64,000 bases of DNA, from assembly GCA_029780675.1 (NCBI GenBank), contig JAKOYE010000101.1, forward strand, positions 1 to 64,000. The letters run 5' to 3'. Below the pieces are notes generated by a model. The model did not search any database. It saw nothing but the letters and a program-made list of their open reading frames with translations, and was not told where the DNA came from. Positions 21,343-28,775 of the stretch are shown piece by piece; the first letter of the stretch is position 1, and every line of letters begins with the position of its first letter. The DNA comes from Actinomycetes bacterium (lineage in GTDB: Bacteria; Actinomycetota; Actinomycetes; Mycobacteriales; Mycobacteriaceae). A program made the position numbers and the translations under genes.

Positions 21343-21359
21343 GCGCGGCCCGACCGCGC
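21343..21359. terminator. Short hairpin between convergent Rv3212-like and ParA-like genes
   Basis: A 6-bp GC stem (GCGCGG/CCGCGC) with a 5-base loop sits in the 34-bp gap between two convergent stop codons. The stem is short and no U-tract follows, so the call is weak. Confidence 0.35.
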
Positions 21360-21366
21360 GCGGGGG

Positions 21367-22179
21367 TTAGATCTCCGGGCTGAACGTCGGCAGTGCCTTA
21401 CCCGACTTCCAATGTGCCAGAAGCGAAGTCGCCAGCTCCCGATAGGCCTGGGCACCCTTGTTCTTGCGGCCCGAGAGCACTGAGGAGCCCGAGGCGCTGG
21501 CTTCGGCGAAACGGACGGTGCGCGGGATCGGCGGTGCCAGCACCGGCAGTGCGTAGCGGTCGGCGACGTCGAACAGCACGTCGCGGCTGTGCGTGGTGCG
21601 GGCGTCGTACAGCGTGGGCAGGGCGCCGATCAGCCGCAGATTGGGGTTGGTGATCTGCTGGACATCGGCCACGGTCCGGAGGAACTGGCCCACCCCGCGG
21701 TGCGCCAGTGTCTCGCACTGCAACGGCACGATCACCTCGTCGGCGGCGGTCAGCCCGTTGAGGGTGAGCACACCGAGCGACGGTGGGCAGTCGATGACCA
21801 CCACGTCGAAGCCCGGCCCGTCGGCGGCGAGTTTGGCCAGCGCCCGCTTCAGCGCGTACTCCCGGCCGGCCCGCATCAGCAGCATCGCCTCCGCACCCGC
21901 CAGGTCGATATTGGCCGGCAGCAGCGTCATGCCCTCCGGGGTCACCACAAGTGCCGCGTCCGGCTCGACGTCGCCGAGCAGCACCTCGTGGACCGAGACC
22001 GACAGCTTGTCCGGGTCGGTGCCCAGCGAAAAGGTCAGGCAGCCCTGTGGGTCGAGGTCCACCAGCAGCACCCGCTGACCCAGTTCGGCGAACGCCGCCC
22101 CCAGGGAGGCCACCGTGGTGGTCTTGGCCACCCCGCCCTTCTGATTCGCCACCGCCAGCACTCGGGTCACGCCGACCAT
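21367..22179 (-). CDS. ParA/Soj-like P-loop ATPase (Rv3213c-like)
   Basis: A 270-residue deviant-Walker ATPase. KGGVAKTT starts at residue 14 with the signature lysine, Walker B-like DVVVIDCPPSLG follows, and VDLDPQGCLTFSLG is also ParA-typical. Such proteins use ATP-dependent dimerisation to position DNA or large complexes. There is no parB and no parS-like site next to it, so it is an orphan ParA rather than the chromosomal segregation pair. Divergent from the phosphatase gene across 23 bp. A cargo cannot be named from the sequence. Confidence 0.87.
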   Translation of the reverse strand: MVGVTRVLAVANQKGGVAKTTTVASLGAAFAELGQRVLLVDLDPQGCLTFSLGTDPDKLSVSVHEVLLGDVEPDAALVVTPEGMTLLPANIDLAGAEAMLLMRAGREYALKRALAKLAADGPGFDVVVIDCPPSLGVLTLNGLTAADEVIVPLQCETLAHRGVGQFLRTVADVQQITNPNLRLIGALPTLYDARTTHSRDVLFDVADRYALPVLAPPIPRTVRFAEASASGSSVLSGRKNKGAQAYRELATSLLAHWKSGKALPTFSPEI

Positions 22180-22202
22180 CCTGTCAGGTTCGGGCAGAAT
22201 CG

Positions 22203-22820
22203 GTGAGCGTGAGTGTCGGCAATCATCGTCTGGTCCTGCTCCGGCACGGTGAGACCGAATGGTCGCGGGACCGCAAACACACCAGCCACACCGACCTCGA
22301 CCTCACCGACCGCGGCCGCGAGCAGGCCCGGCTGGCCGCGCAGACCCTCGAACGCCTGAACCTGGACAACCCCCTGGTGGTCAGCAGCCCGCGGCGGCGC
22401 GCGATCGCCACCGCGGAACTGGCCGGGCTGAGCGTCGACGAGATCTCCCCGCTGCTGGCCGAATGGGACTACGGCGACTACGAGGGCCTGACCACCCACG
22501 AAATCCGCACCGGCACCCCCGGCTGGCTGCTGTGGACCTACGGCTGCCCGGGCGGCGAGAGCGTCGACCAGGTCAGCATGCGCGCCGACCAGGCGGTGGC
22601 CTACGCGATGGACCAGATGGCCGAGCGCGATGTGGTGTTCGTCAGCCACGGACACTTCTCCCGGTCGGTGATCACCCGATGGGTGGAGCAACCGCTGCGC
22701 GAAGGGGCCCGGTACGGGTTCGGCACCGCCGCGGTATCGGTGTGCGGCTTCGAATACGGCCTGCGCCAACTGTCGGCCCTCGGCCTGACCAGCCACCGTG
22801 AAGCGGTCGCCGGAACGTGA
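22203..22820 (+). CDS. gpm2: Histidine phosphatase (phosphoglycerate-mutase fold) Gpm2 (Rv3214-like)
   Basis: A 205-residue protein from the GTG at 22203 (VSVSVGNHRL). The catalytic RHGETEWS motif follows at about residues 12-19, and the second histidine is in VFVSHGHFSR. The short length and missing lid segments argue against a true glycolytic mutase; the M. tuberculosis ortholog has been described as an acid phosphatase. The gene's stop overlaps the entC GTG start by 4 bp, so translation is coupled. Confidence 0.88.
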   Translation: MSVSVGNHRLVLLRHGETEWSRDRKHTSHTDLDLTDRGREQARLAAQTLERLNLDNPLVVSSPRRRAIATAELAGLSVDEISPLLAEWDYGDYEGLTTHEIRTGTPGWLLWTYGCPGGESVDQVSMRADQAVAYAMDQMAERDVVFVSHGHFSRSVITRWVEQPLREGARYGFGTAAVSVCGFEYGLRQLSALGLTSHREAVAGT

Positions 22821-23902
22821 TCGCCCCCACGTTCGTCCTCAGTGGGCCCACCGGGACCGTCGTCGCCGACGGCGCCCGCGCCGCGTACCGGGATCCCGCC
22901 GAGGCCGCCCGCGCGCTGCGCGACGGTTCGGCCGAATTGATCGTGGGCGCATTGCCATTCGACCTCCGTGGCCCCGCCGCGCTGCTGACCCCGGATCGCG
23001 TCCATGACCGGCTGCCGCCGCTATCCGACACGCTGCCCGGGGTCCGGATCGCCCAGATGTTGCCCTCCGCCGACGAGCACCGCGCCCGGGTGCAGGCCGC
23101 GCTGCGGCGACTCCGCGACCCGGCCGACCCGCTGGAGAAGGTGGTGCTGGCCCGGGCGCTGCTCCTCGCTTCGGACGGGGCTCTGGAGCCGACGGCGATC
23201 CTGGGCCGGCTGACCGCGGCCGACCCCGACGCCACCGGCTATCTCGCCGACCTCTCCCCCGCCGGTGACGGGTACGCCGGGGCCATGCTGGTAGGTGCCA
23301 GCCCGGAGTTGCTGGTGGCCCGGTTCGGCGACCGGGTGAGTTGCCAGCCGTTCGCCGGGTCCGCCCCGCGCTGCGCCGACCCCGGCGAGGACGCCGCGAG
23401 TGCGGCGTCGCTGGCCGCGTCGGCCAAGGACCGTCACGAACATCGCCTGGTCGTCGAGACCATGCGCGACGCCCTGGCACCGCTGTGCTCCCGGCTGGAC
23501 ATCGCCGACGAACCCCAACTCAGCAGCACCGGAGCACTCTGGCACCTGGCCACGCCGATCCGCGGCGTACTGCGGGGGAAGTCCACCACCGCACTGGATC
23601 TCGCGCTGGCACTGCACCCCACCCCCGCCGTCGGCGGAGTGCCCACCGCCGACGCCGTGGATCTGGTGGCCGAACTCGAGGGTGGTCGCCGCTTCTACGC
23701 CGGTGCGGTCGGTTGGTGCGACGCCCGCGGCGACGGCCGCTGGGTGGTGGCCATCCGGGGCGCCGAGGTGTCCGCCGACCGGCGCAGTGCGCTGGCCCTG
23801 GCCGGCGGCGGCATCGTGGCCGAGTCCGACCCGGACGCCGAGGTTGCCGAGACCACGACGAAGTTCCGGACCATCCTGCGCGCGTTGGGAGCGACCGAGT
23901 GA
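22817..23902 (+). CDS. entC: Isochorismate synthase EntC (Rv3215-like)
   Basis: A 361-residue chorismate-binding enzyme. C-terminal signatures are STGALWHLATPIRGVL, ALHPTPAVGGVP and FYAGAVGWCDARGDGRWVVAIR, with the general-base Lys region EKVVLARAL near the middle. It converts chorismate to isochorismate, feeding menaquinone or salicylate-type siderophore routes. The neighbouring genes do not say which, since no men or mbt genes are present. The GTG start overlaps the preceding phosphatase gene. Confidence 0.9.
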   Translation: MIAPTFVLSGPTGTVVADGARAAYRDPAEAARALRDGSAELIVGALPFDLRGPAALLTPDRVHDRLPPLSDTLPGVRIAQMLPSADEHRARVQAALRRLRDPADPLEKVVLARALLLASDGALEPTAILGRLTAADPDATGYLADLSPAGDGYAGAMLVGASPELLVARFGDRVSCQPFAGSAPRCADPGEDAASAASLAASAKDRHEHRLVVETMRDALAPLCSRLDIADEPQLSSTGALWHLATPIRGVLRGKSTTALDLALALHPTPAVGGVPTADAVDLVAELEGGRRFYAGAVGWCDARGDGRWVVAIRGAEVSADRRSALALAGGGIVAESDPDAEVAETTTKFRTILRALGATE

Positions 23903-23915
23903 GTGTGTGTATCCG

Positions 23916-24401
23916 ATGACTGTGCATATCCGCCCAGCCCGAGCGGGTGACGAGGTGGAGATCGTCGCGATGATCCGTGAACTGGCGGAATTCGAGCAGG
24001 CGGCTGATCAATGCTTGGTAACTCAGGCACAGATCACCACAGCACTGTTCGGCGAGGACCCGACCGCCCGCTGCCTCATCGCCGAGGAGGACGACCGGGT
24101 GGCGGCGGTGGCATTGTGGTTCCGGACCTTCTCCACCTGGGACGGGGTGGCCGGGATTCACCTCGAGGACCTATTCGTCCGCCCGGACTTCCGCCGCCGC
24201 GGTCTGGCGCGCGCCTTGCTCGCCAGGCTGGCCCGGGAGTGCGTGGACAACGGGTACAGCCGACTCGGTTGGGCGGTGCTGGACTGGAACGTCGACGCGA
24301 TCGCCCTCTATGACGCCGTCGGCGGGAAACAACTCGCGGAGTGGATCGGCTACCGGGTGTCCGGGCCGGAATTGTCCGCACTGGCGGCCGAAGCGGACTA
24401 G
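23916..24401 (+). CDS. GNAT family N-acetyltransferase (Rv3216-like)
   Basis: A 161-residue GNAT domain. Motif A is LEDLFVRPDFRRRGLARALLARLA, the acetyl-CoA pyrophosphate-binding loop, and motif B is LGWAVLDWNVDAIALYDAVGGKQL. It resembles the diamine/spermidine acetyltransferase branch. The ATG at 23916 (MTVHIRPARAG) follows entC by 13 bp, extending the gpm2-entC unit. The 3' end overlaps the convergent Rv3217c-like gene by 4 bp. Confidence 0.86.
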   Translation: MTVHIRPARAGDEVEIVAMIRELAEFEQAADQCLVTQAQITTALFGEDPTARCLIAEEDDRVAAVALWFRTFSTWDGVAGIHLEDLFVRPDFRRRGLARALLARLARECVDNGYSRLGWAVLDWNVDAIALYDAVGGKQLAEWIGYRVSGPELSALAAEAD

Positions 24402-24808
24402 GGAGAGCCTGACTGACCCGAATCCGTCTGGCCGGCAATCCATTTCAACGTACTCGGACTGAACAGCAGCACCAGCACGGCGATCGACACCGCGGCGATC
24501 GGTACGGCATAGCCCCAACGATGCGAGCCCACCCCGGCGTACCAGGTCGCCGGCAGGATCAGCATCTGCGCGAACACCGCCAGTCCGCGCCCCCACCGCC
24601 GGCCGGTCCACAGCGCCCAGGCGGCGGCCAGGACGCCCCCGCCGACCACGGCGAACCACATCGCGTTGCCGTAGCCGTCGACGATGTGCCGGTCCGCCCC
24701 GGCCAGGCCACGGACGACGAACACCACGGCCGCCACCGCGCCGATCGCCCCCTGCAGTCCGACCAGGACCGCCGCACGCCGAACGGTCACCGGGGGCAGC
24801 GATGTCAT
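24398..24808 (-). CDS. Small integral membrane protein (Rv3217c-like)
   Basis: 136 residues from the ATG at 24808 (MTSLPPVTVR). Four predicted membrane helices: VLVGLQGAIGAVAAVVFVV, AMWFAVVGGGVLAAAWALW, GLAVFAQMLILPATWYA and YAVPIAAVSIAVLVLLF. This is the conserved Rv3217c family of unknown function. A TAGTCT -10 seven bases upstream predicts a leaderless transcript and decides the start against an ATG two codons earlier. Confidence 0.8.
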   Translation of the reverse strand: MTSLPPVTVRRAAVLVGLQGAIGAVAAVVFVVRGLAGADRHIVDGYGNAMWFAVVGGGVLAAAWALWTGRRWGRGLAVFAQMLILPATWYAGVGSHRWGYAVPIAAVSIAVLVLLFSPSTLKWIAGQTDSGQSGSP

Positions 24809-24814
24809 GCGCAC

Positions 24815-24820
24815 AGACTA
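24815..24820 (-). promoter_or_regulatory. -10 element (TAGTCT) of the Rv3217c-like gene
   Basis: TANNNT match on the minus strand. The start of transcription is predicted at the ATG (24808), giving a leaderless mRNA. A perfect hairpin lies 20 bp further upstream. Confidence 0.5.
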
Positions 24821-24839
24821 GAACGACCCGAGAAAAGGG

Positions 24840-24875
24840 GGGACGGTCACCACTCCAGCAAGCGGTGACCGTCCC
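24840..24875 (-). terminator. Perfect 12-bp hairpin in a divergent promoter region; possible sRNA terminator or operator
   Basis: GGGACGGTCACC pairs perfectly with GGTGACCGTCCC around a 12-base loop. Read on the minus strand it is followed by CCCTTTTCTC, a terminator-like tail. No annotated gene is transcribed into it: the flanking genes both point away. It may end a small RNA encoded between 24876 and 25024 on the minus strand, or serve as an operator for the Rv3217c-like promoter. The remaining bases of this gap hold only the TAGGGT promoter of the next gene. Confidence 0.45.
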
Positions 24876-25010
24876 GTCGCCTCACACCACACCAGGGGGG
24901 TCGGTGGCGGTGGAGACTTGTCCCCATCCTGCTGACTGAACCGCTCCGGGGCCAGTCACCCGCCGAACTCCCAGCAACATCACAGGGCGTCATCCCGATG
25001 CGGATCCCGA

Positions 25011-25016
25011 TAGGGT
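25011..25016 (+). promoter_or_regulatory. -10 element (TAGGGT) of the diacylglycerol-kinase-family gene
   Basis: TAGGGT lies eight bases before the GTG at 25025, so the mRNA should be leaderless. No clear -35. Confidence 0.55.
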
Positions 25017-25024
25017 GAGAGTCC

Positions 25025-25978
25025 GTGCGCGCCGTGCTGATCGTGAATCCCAACGCCACCTCCACCACCCCGGCTGGGCGGGATCTGCTGGCGCACGCCC
25101 TGGAGAGCCGCGTGCGCCTCACCGTCGCCCATACCGACCATCGCGGCCACGCCATCGAGATCGCCGAGCAGGCCAACGCCGACGGGGTGGACGTGATCAT
25201 CGTGCACGGCGGGGACGGCACCGTGAACGAAGTGGTGAACGGACTGCTGGGCAAGCCCGGCGGCGCACTGCCCGACCCGGCCGTGTTGCCCGCCGTCGCG
25301 GTGGTACCGGGCGGCTCCGCCAACGTCTTCGCCCGCGCTCTGGGCATCAGCTCCGACCCCACCGAGGCCACCAACCAGCTGATCGACCTGCTCGGCGTGC
25401 ACCGCGCCGGGGATCCGTGGCGGCGTATCGGCCTGATGGACTGCGGCGAACGCTGGGCGGTGTTCACCGCAGGCATGGGTGTGGACGGGGACGTGGTGGC
25501 GGCAGTCGAGGCCCAGCGCGCCAAGGGTCGCAAGGTCACCGCCGGCCGCTATATCCGCATCGCGTTGCGCGAGATGCTGTCCAACGCCCGCTCCGAGCCC
25601 GCACTCACCGTGCACCTGCCGGACCGCGAGCCGGTGGCCGGGGTGCATTTCGCGTTCGTCTCCAACGCCAGCCCGTGGACCTATGCCAACGCCCGCCCGG
25701 TGTGGACCAACCCGGACACCACCTTCGAGACCGGCCTGGGTCTTTTCGCCGTCAACAGCATGAACGTGGTCGCAAACCTGCTGCTGGTCCGCCGGATGCT
25801 GTCGAAGAAGGCCGTGATCACGGCGCGCCACCTCCTGCGGGAGGACGACCTGACCTGGGTCCGGATCACCGCCGCACGACCGGTATCGTGCCAGGTAGAC
25901 GGGGATTTCCTGGGACTGCGCGAGGAAATGACGTTCACGTCGGCGCCGCACGCGCTGGCCGTCGTCGCGCCGGACTGA
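25025..25978 (+). CDS. Diacylglycerol kinase-family lipid kinase (Rv3218-like)
   Basis: A 317-residue DAGK-catalytic protein. The nucleotide-binding loop is NPNATS near the N-terminus and the glycine-rich GGDGTVNEVVNG is at 62-73; the VPGGSANVFAR segment is also typical. Family members (DgkB/YegS type) phosphorylate diacylglycerol, sphingosine-like or other lipids using ATP. The GTG start at 25025 is supported by the adjacent TAGGGT -10. It stands alone between Rv3217c-like and whiB1, as in M. tuberculosis. Confidence 0.88.
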   Translation: MRAVLIVNPNATSTTPAGRDLLAHALESRVRLTVAHTDHRGHAIEIAEQANADGVDVIIVHGGDGTVNEVVNGLLGKPGGALPDPAVLPAVAVVPGGSANVFARALGISSDPTEATNQLIDLLGVHRAGDPWRRIGLMDCGERWAVFTAGMGVDGDVVAAVEAQRAKGRKVTAGRYIRIALREMLSNARSEPALTVHLPDREPVAGVHFAFVSNASPWTYANARPVWTNPDTTFETGLGLFAVNSMNVVANLLLVRRMLSKKAVITARHLLREDDLTWVRITAARPVSCQVDGDFLGLREEMTFTSAPHALAVVAPD

Positions 25979-26007
25979 ACCCGAGAAATCCGCCGAATGC
26001 AACAAAG

Positions 26008-26023
26008 AGTGACGTTGCCCACG
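26008..26023 (+). promoter_or_regulatory. CRP (Rv3676-type) binding site upstream of whiB1
   Basis: AGTGACGTTGCCCACG fits the CRP pattern (A/T)GTGA-N6-(T/C)CAC. It has the same half-sites (AGTGA, CCACG) I recall for the M. tuberculosis whiB1 CRP site. It lies 16 bp upstream of a TTGACA -35, so a class I activator position is plausible. The cAMP-CRP assignment rests on that resemblance. Confidence 0.5.
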
Positions 26024-26039
26024 GTTTAAGAAAGTTCTG

Positions 26040-26045
26040 TTGACA
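26040..26045 (+). promoter_or_regulatory. Candidate -35 (TTGACA) of whiB1
   Basis: A perfect TTGACA is followed 16 bp later by CAGCAT, a partial TANNNT. If used, transcription starts near 26074 and leaves a leader of about 110 nt before the whiB1 ATG. The leader has a purine-rich AAGGAG ribosome-binding site at its end. The rest of the 207-bp gap shows no other gene. Confidence 0.4.
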
Positions 26046-26185
26046 TATAACGAGGCTGTGACAGCATCAATGCAACAGCACAACACAGTTTGTGTGCGAG
26101 CTCTCGGAGCCCTCTCTCGGAGCCCAGGGTCATAAGGTACCCCTTAGCCCTGCGCGCGCACACACCAGGTAAGGAGTAGCGGAAA

Positions 26186-26440
26186 ATGGATTGGCGCCAC
26201 AAGGCGGTCTGTCGCGACGAGGATCCGGAACTGTTCTTCCCGGTGGGGAACAGCGGCCCGGCTCTGGCCCAGATCGCGGAGGCGAAGCTGGTCTGCAACC
26301 GGTGCCCGGTGACCACCGAGTGCCTGAGCTGGGCGCTTGATTCCGGTCAGGACGCCGGCGTCTGGGGTGCCATGAGCGAGGACGAGCGTCGCGCGCTCAA
26401 GCGTCGCAACGCCCGCACCCGGGCCCGCACCAGCGTCTGA
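26186..26440 (+). CDS. whiB1: WhiB1, [4Fe-4S] redox/NO-responsive regulator
   Basis: An 84-residue Wbl protein with the four cluster-binding cysteines at C9, C37, C40 and C46, the helix-turn motif DAGVWGAMSEDERR, and a basic tail (RRNARTRARTSV) for DNA contact. It is nearly identical in layout to M. tuberculosis WhiB1, an essential protein that binds the SigA C-terminus when holo and DNA when apo or nitrosylated. The upstream region carries a CRP-like site and a strong terminator follows. Confidence 0.96.
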   Translation: MDWRHKAVCRDEDPELFFPVGNSGPALAQIAEAKLVCNRCPVTTECLSWALDSGQDAGVWGAMSEDERRALKRRNARTRARTSV

Positions 26441-26463
26441 GCCTCTCTCCCGTAAGCAACCGG

Positions 26464-26498
26464 CCGCGGCCCCGAGAAATCGGGGGCCGCGGTTTTTT
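26464..26498 (+). terminator. Intrinsic terminator after whiB1
   Basis: CCGCGGCCCCGA pairs with TCGGGGGCCGCGG (one bulged G) around a short AAA-type loop, followed directly by six T residues. This is a classic rho-independent terminator. It lies between whiB1 and the convergent pdtaS gene. Confidence 0.88.
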
Positions 26499-26541
26499 CT
26501 GCGGCATTCTTTCGGGGAGTCCCGGCGCGGCCAGTGCGGCG

Positions 26542-27948
26542 TCAGTGCGCCCGGCCCCGCCGTCCGATCGGTACCCGCAGCACCACGTCGGTGCCGCCGT
26601 CCGCGCCGGGGCACATGGTCAGTGAGCCGTCGAGTTCCGCCGATACCAGGGTTCGCACGATCTGCAACCCGAGCCGATCTGAGGTTTCCAGGTCGAACTC
26701 CGGCGGCAGCCCCCGGCCGTCGTCGTGAACCACGACGTCGAGCCAGCGAGCGGAACGCTCGGCCCGGATCAGCACGCTGCCCTGGCGTTCGGCCCGCTCG
26801 AATCCGTGCTGGACGGCGTTCTGCACCAGTTCGGTGACCACCAGCACCAGTGCGGTCGCGCGGGCGGCATCAAGCACGCCCATCGCGCCCTCCCGGCGGA
26901 TCCGGATCGGGGTGTCGACCCGGGCGACGTCGTTCATGATCGGCAGAATCCGGTCGATCACCTCGTCGAGGTTGACCTCCTCGTCCACCGACATCGACAA
27001 CGCCTCGTGCACCTGGGAGATCGCGGCGACCCGCCGGACCGACTCCATCAGCGCCTCACGGGCCTCGCCGTTGTTGGTGCGCCGGGCCTGTAACCGCAGC
27101 AGTGCTGCCACGGTCTGCAGGTTGTTCTTCACCCGGTGGTGAATCTCCCGGATCGTGGCGTCCTTGGACAGCAGCGCCCGATCCCGGCGCTTGACCTCGG
27201 TGACGTCGCGGACCAGTACCGCCGCCCCCGCGGACTGCCCCGCCACCACCAGTGGCAGCGTGCGCAACAGCACCGTCGCGCCACCGGCGTCGATCTCCAG
27301 TCGCATCCCCGCACCGCCGGCCACCGACGCGCCGACATGCTCGGCGAGTTCCCGGGCTTCGAAGGGGTCGGAGATCAGCGGACGGGTCACCGCGACGAGG
27401 TTGTGGCCCTCCAGTTCGGACGCCAGGCCCATCCGGTGATAGGCCGACAGCGCGTTGGGGCTTGCGTAACCGACCACACCGTCGACATCGAGGCGGATGA
27501 ACCCATCGCCGACCCGGGGGCTGGACCGGGAGATCGCCAGGTCGGCGATATTGGGGAAGCTTCCCTCCCCCACCATCGCCAGCAGGTGGTCCGCGCAGTC
27601 CAGGTAGGCGGTTTCCAGCGGTGACGAGCTGTCCGCCCCGTTCCCGGCGCTCTGCCGGGTGAGCACCGCCACCTCGCTCCCGCGGTAGCGCACCGGCACC
27701 GGGGAGTGCAGGTCCCCCTCGGCGACGACGGTGCCGACCGCGTCGGTGACCACCAGGGTGGGCGCGGTGTTCGGGCGACATTGCGCCACACAGACCAGGG
27801 TGCCGTCATCGCGGCGAACCCACATCAGATAGTCGGCGAACGACAGGTCCGCCAGCAACTGCCACTCGCCGACCACCGCGTGCAGGTGGTCGACGGCCCC
27901 GCCGGGGAGCACGGTGTGCTCGGCCAGCAGGTCGCCGAGGGTGCTCAC
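26542..27948 (-). CDS. pdtaS: Sensor histidine kinase PdtaS (Rv3220c-like)
   Basis: A 468-residue cytoplasmic kinase. A GAF-like domain (about 1-140) and a PAS domain (about 150-260) precede a HisKA_2 dimerisation helix with EIHHRVKNNLQT (phosphoacceptor around H270/H271) and an HATPase domain with ELVQNAVQHGF and DDGRGLPPEF. It has no membrane segment. Cys53 and Cys57 in the GAF domain are present; the equivalent cysteines are reported to matter for ligand inhibition of the M. tuberculosis kinase. Its partner PdtaR, an ANTAR RNA-binding regulator, is encoded elsewhere. Its start overlaps the biotinyl protein gene by 4 bp. Confidence 0.94.
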   Translation of the reverse strand: MSTLGDLLAEHTVLPGGAVDHLHAVVGEWQLLADLSFADYLMWVRRDDGTLVCVAQCRPNTAPTLVVTDAVGTVVAEGDLHSPVPVRYRGSEVAVLTRQSAGNGADSSSPLETAYLDCADHLLAMVGEGSFPNIADLAISRSSPRVGDGFIRLDVDGVVGYASPNALSAYHRMGLASELEGHNLVAVTRPLISDPFEARELAEHVGASVAGGAGMRLEIDAGGATVLLRTLPLVVAGQSAGAAVLVRDVTEVKRRDRALLSKDATIREIHHRVKNNLQTVAALLRLQARRTNNGEAREALMESVRRVAAISQVHEALSMSVDEEVNLDEVIDRILPIMNDVARVDTPIRIRREGAMGVLDAARATALVLVVTELVQNAVQHGFERAERQGSVLIRAERSARWLDVVVHDDGRGLPPEFDLETSDRLGLQIVRTLVSAELDGSLTMCPGADGGTDVVLRVPIGRRGRAH

Positions 27949-28160
27949 TCGATGATGGCGATCAAATCCCCGGCCTGGATGACGTCGCCGACGGAGACAC
28001 TCACCTCGGTGACGGTGCCGGCGTTCTCGGCGAGCACCGGGATTTCCATTTTCATCGACTCCAGCAGCACCAGGGTGTCGCCGGCTCCGATCCGGTCGCC
28101 CTTGCGAACGACGACTTCAAGCACACTGGCCACGATCTCAGCGCGCACATCCTCGGCCAT
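27945..28160 (-). CDS. Biotinyl/lipoyl attachment protein TB7.3 (Rv3221c-like)
   Basis: 71 residues from the ATG at 28160 (MAEDVRAEIV), consisting of a single biotinyl domain with the biotinylation site ESMKMEI (Lys37). It matches M. tuberculosis TB7.3 in length. Free-standing biotinyl domains serve as carriers for acyl-CoA carboxylases, but no carboxylase subunit is adjacent. Translationally coupled to pdtaS through an ATGA overlap. An ATG at 28181 would add seven residues not typical of the family. Confidence 0.9.
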   Translation of the reverse strand: MAEDVRAEIVASVLEVVVRKGDRIGAGDTLVLLESMKMEIPVLAENAGTVTEVSVSVGDVIQAGDLIAIIE

Positions 28161-28287
28161 GCCCCTATCGAACCACACCACTCCGGTGCCCGGCAGGTCA
28201 TGACACCGTGAGAGACTAAAGAAACGTAGCGAAGACGCAGCGAAGAAGTAGCGAGAACCCGCGGCGGCAGTCCGCGACAGTCACAAC

Positions 28288-28292
28288 GGAGG
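28288..28292 (+). promoter_or_regulatory. Strong ribosome-binding site of the bL37 gene
   Basis: GGAGG seven bases before the ATG at 28300. A full Shine-Dalgarno match is unusual in this window and supports translation of a very short gene. Confidence 0.7.
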
Positions 28293-28299
28293 TATCACC

Positions 28300-28374
28300 A
28301 TGGCCAAGCGAGGCCGGAAGAAGCGCGCGCGTAAGCACAGCAAGGCCAATCACGGCAATCGGCCGAACGCCTGA
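28300..28374 (+). CDS. Small ribosomal protein bL37 (24 residues)
   Basis: A 24-residue highly basic peptide, MAKRGRKKRARKHSKANHGN followed by RPNA. It matches, from memory, the sequence of bL37, the mycobacterial large-subunit protein found in cryo-EM structures of the M. smegmatis ribosome, which lies near the peptidyl-transferase region. The gene is too short for usual gene callers. Support comes from the perfect GGAGG site, the extreme Lys/Arg content and the strong hairpin just after the stop. It lies between the divergent TB7.3 gene and the convergent rshA-sigH operon. Confidence 0.87.
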   Translation: MAKRGRKKRARKHSKANHGNRPNA

Positions 28375-28398
28375 TCTGCAGGCCCAGCGCTACAAAGC

Positions 28399-28442
28399 CA
28401 GAGAAGCCGGCGTCACACTCATTGGTGACGCCGGCTTCTCTG
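28399..28442. terminator. Bidirectional hairpin between bL37 and rshA
   Basis: A perfect 18-bp stem (starting CAGAGAAGCCGGCGTCAC) with an 8-base loop, located 25 bp after the bL37 stop and 49 bp beyond the convergent rshA stop. No U-tract, as is frequent in mycobacteria. Confidence 0.85.
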
Positions 28443-28490
28443 TACCTGCGTAGCTTCTCGGCCTGCGTATTTTCTCGTCCTGCCGGGAAC

Positions 28491-28775
28491 CTAGGTATGC
28501 CGGATGATCGTGGTGCGGCTGATCTGCATCCGAACCCGCTCCACCAGGTAGGACGGTGCGCGTTCGCCACTGCACTTGGCGGCGATCAGCGCCTTGATCC
28601 GCTCCTCGACCCCGTAATGCCGCAGACAGGCCGGGCACTGCTCAAGGTGGTGCCGTAACCGATCGCGGGTGTCGTCAGTGACTTCCCCGTCCAGCAGGGT
28701 CCAGACCTCGGCGATGACCAGCGCACAGTCGCTGTGCCCCGGATCGGGGTCGGACCGGATGTCACTGGTGGTCAT
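28491..28775 (-). CDS. rshA: Zinc-binding anti-sigma factor RshA
   Basis: A 94-residue ZAS-family anti-sigma factor with the H-x3-C-x2-C motif HLEQCPAC (His43, Cys47, Cys50) and another Cys at 17. It binds and inhibits SigH in reducing conditions and releases it on disulfide stress; PknB phosphorylation also weakens the M. tuberculosis pair. It overlaps the sigH stop by 4 bp, so regulator and sigma factor are made together. The M. tuberculosis gene Rv3222c, annotated between the two, is absent. Confidence 0.93.
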   Translation of the reverse strand: MTTSDIRSDPDPGHSDCALVIAEVWTLLDGEVTDDTRDRLRHHLEQCPACLRHYGVEERIKALIAAKCSGERAPSYLVERVRMQISRTTIIRHT

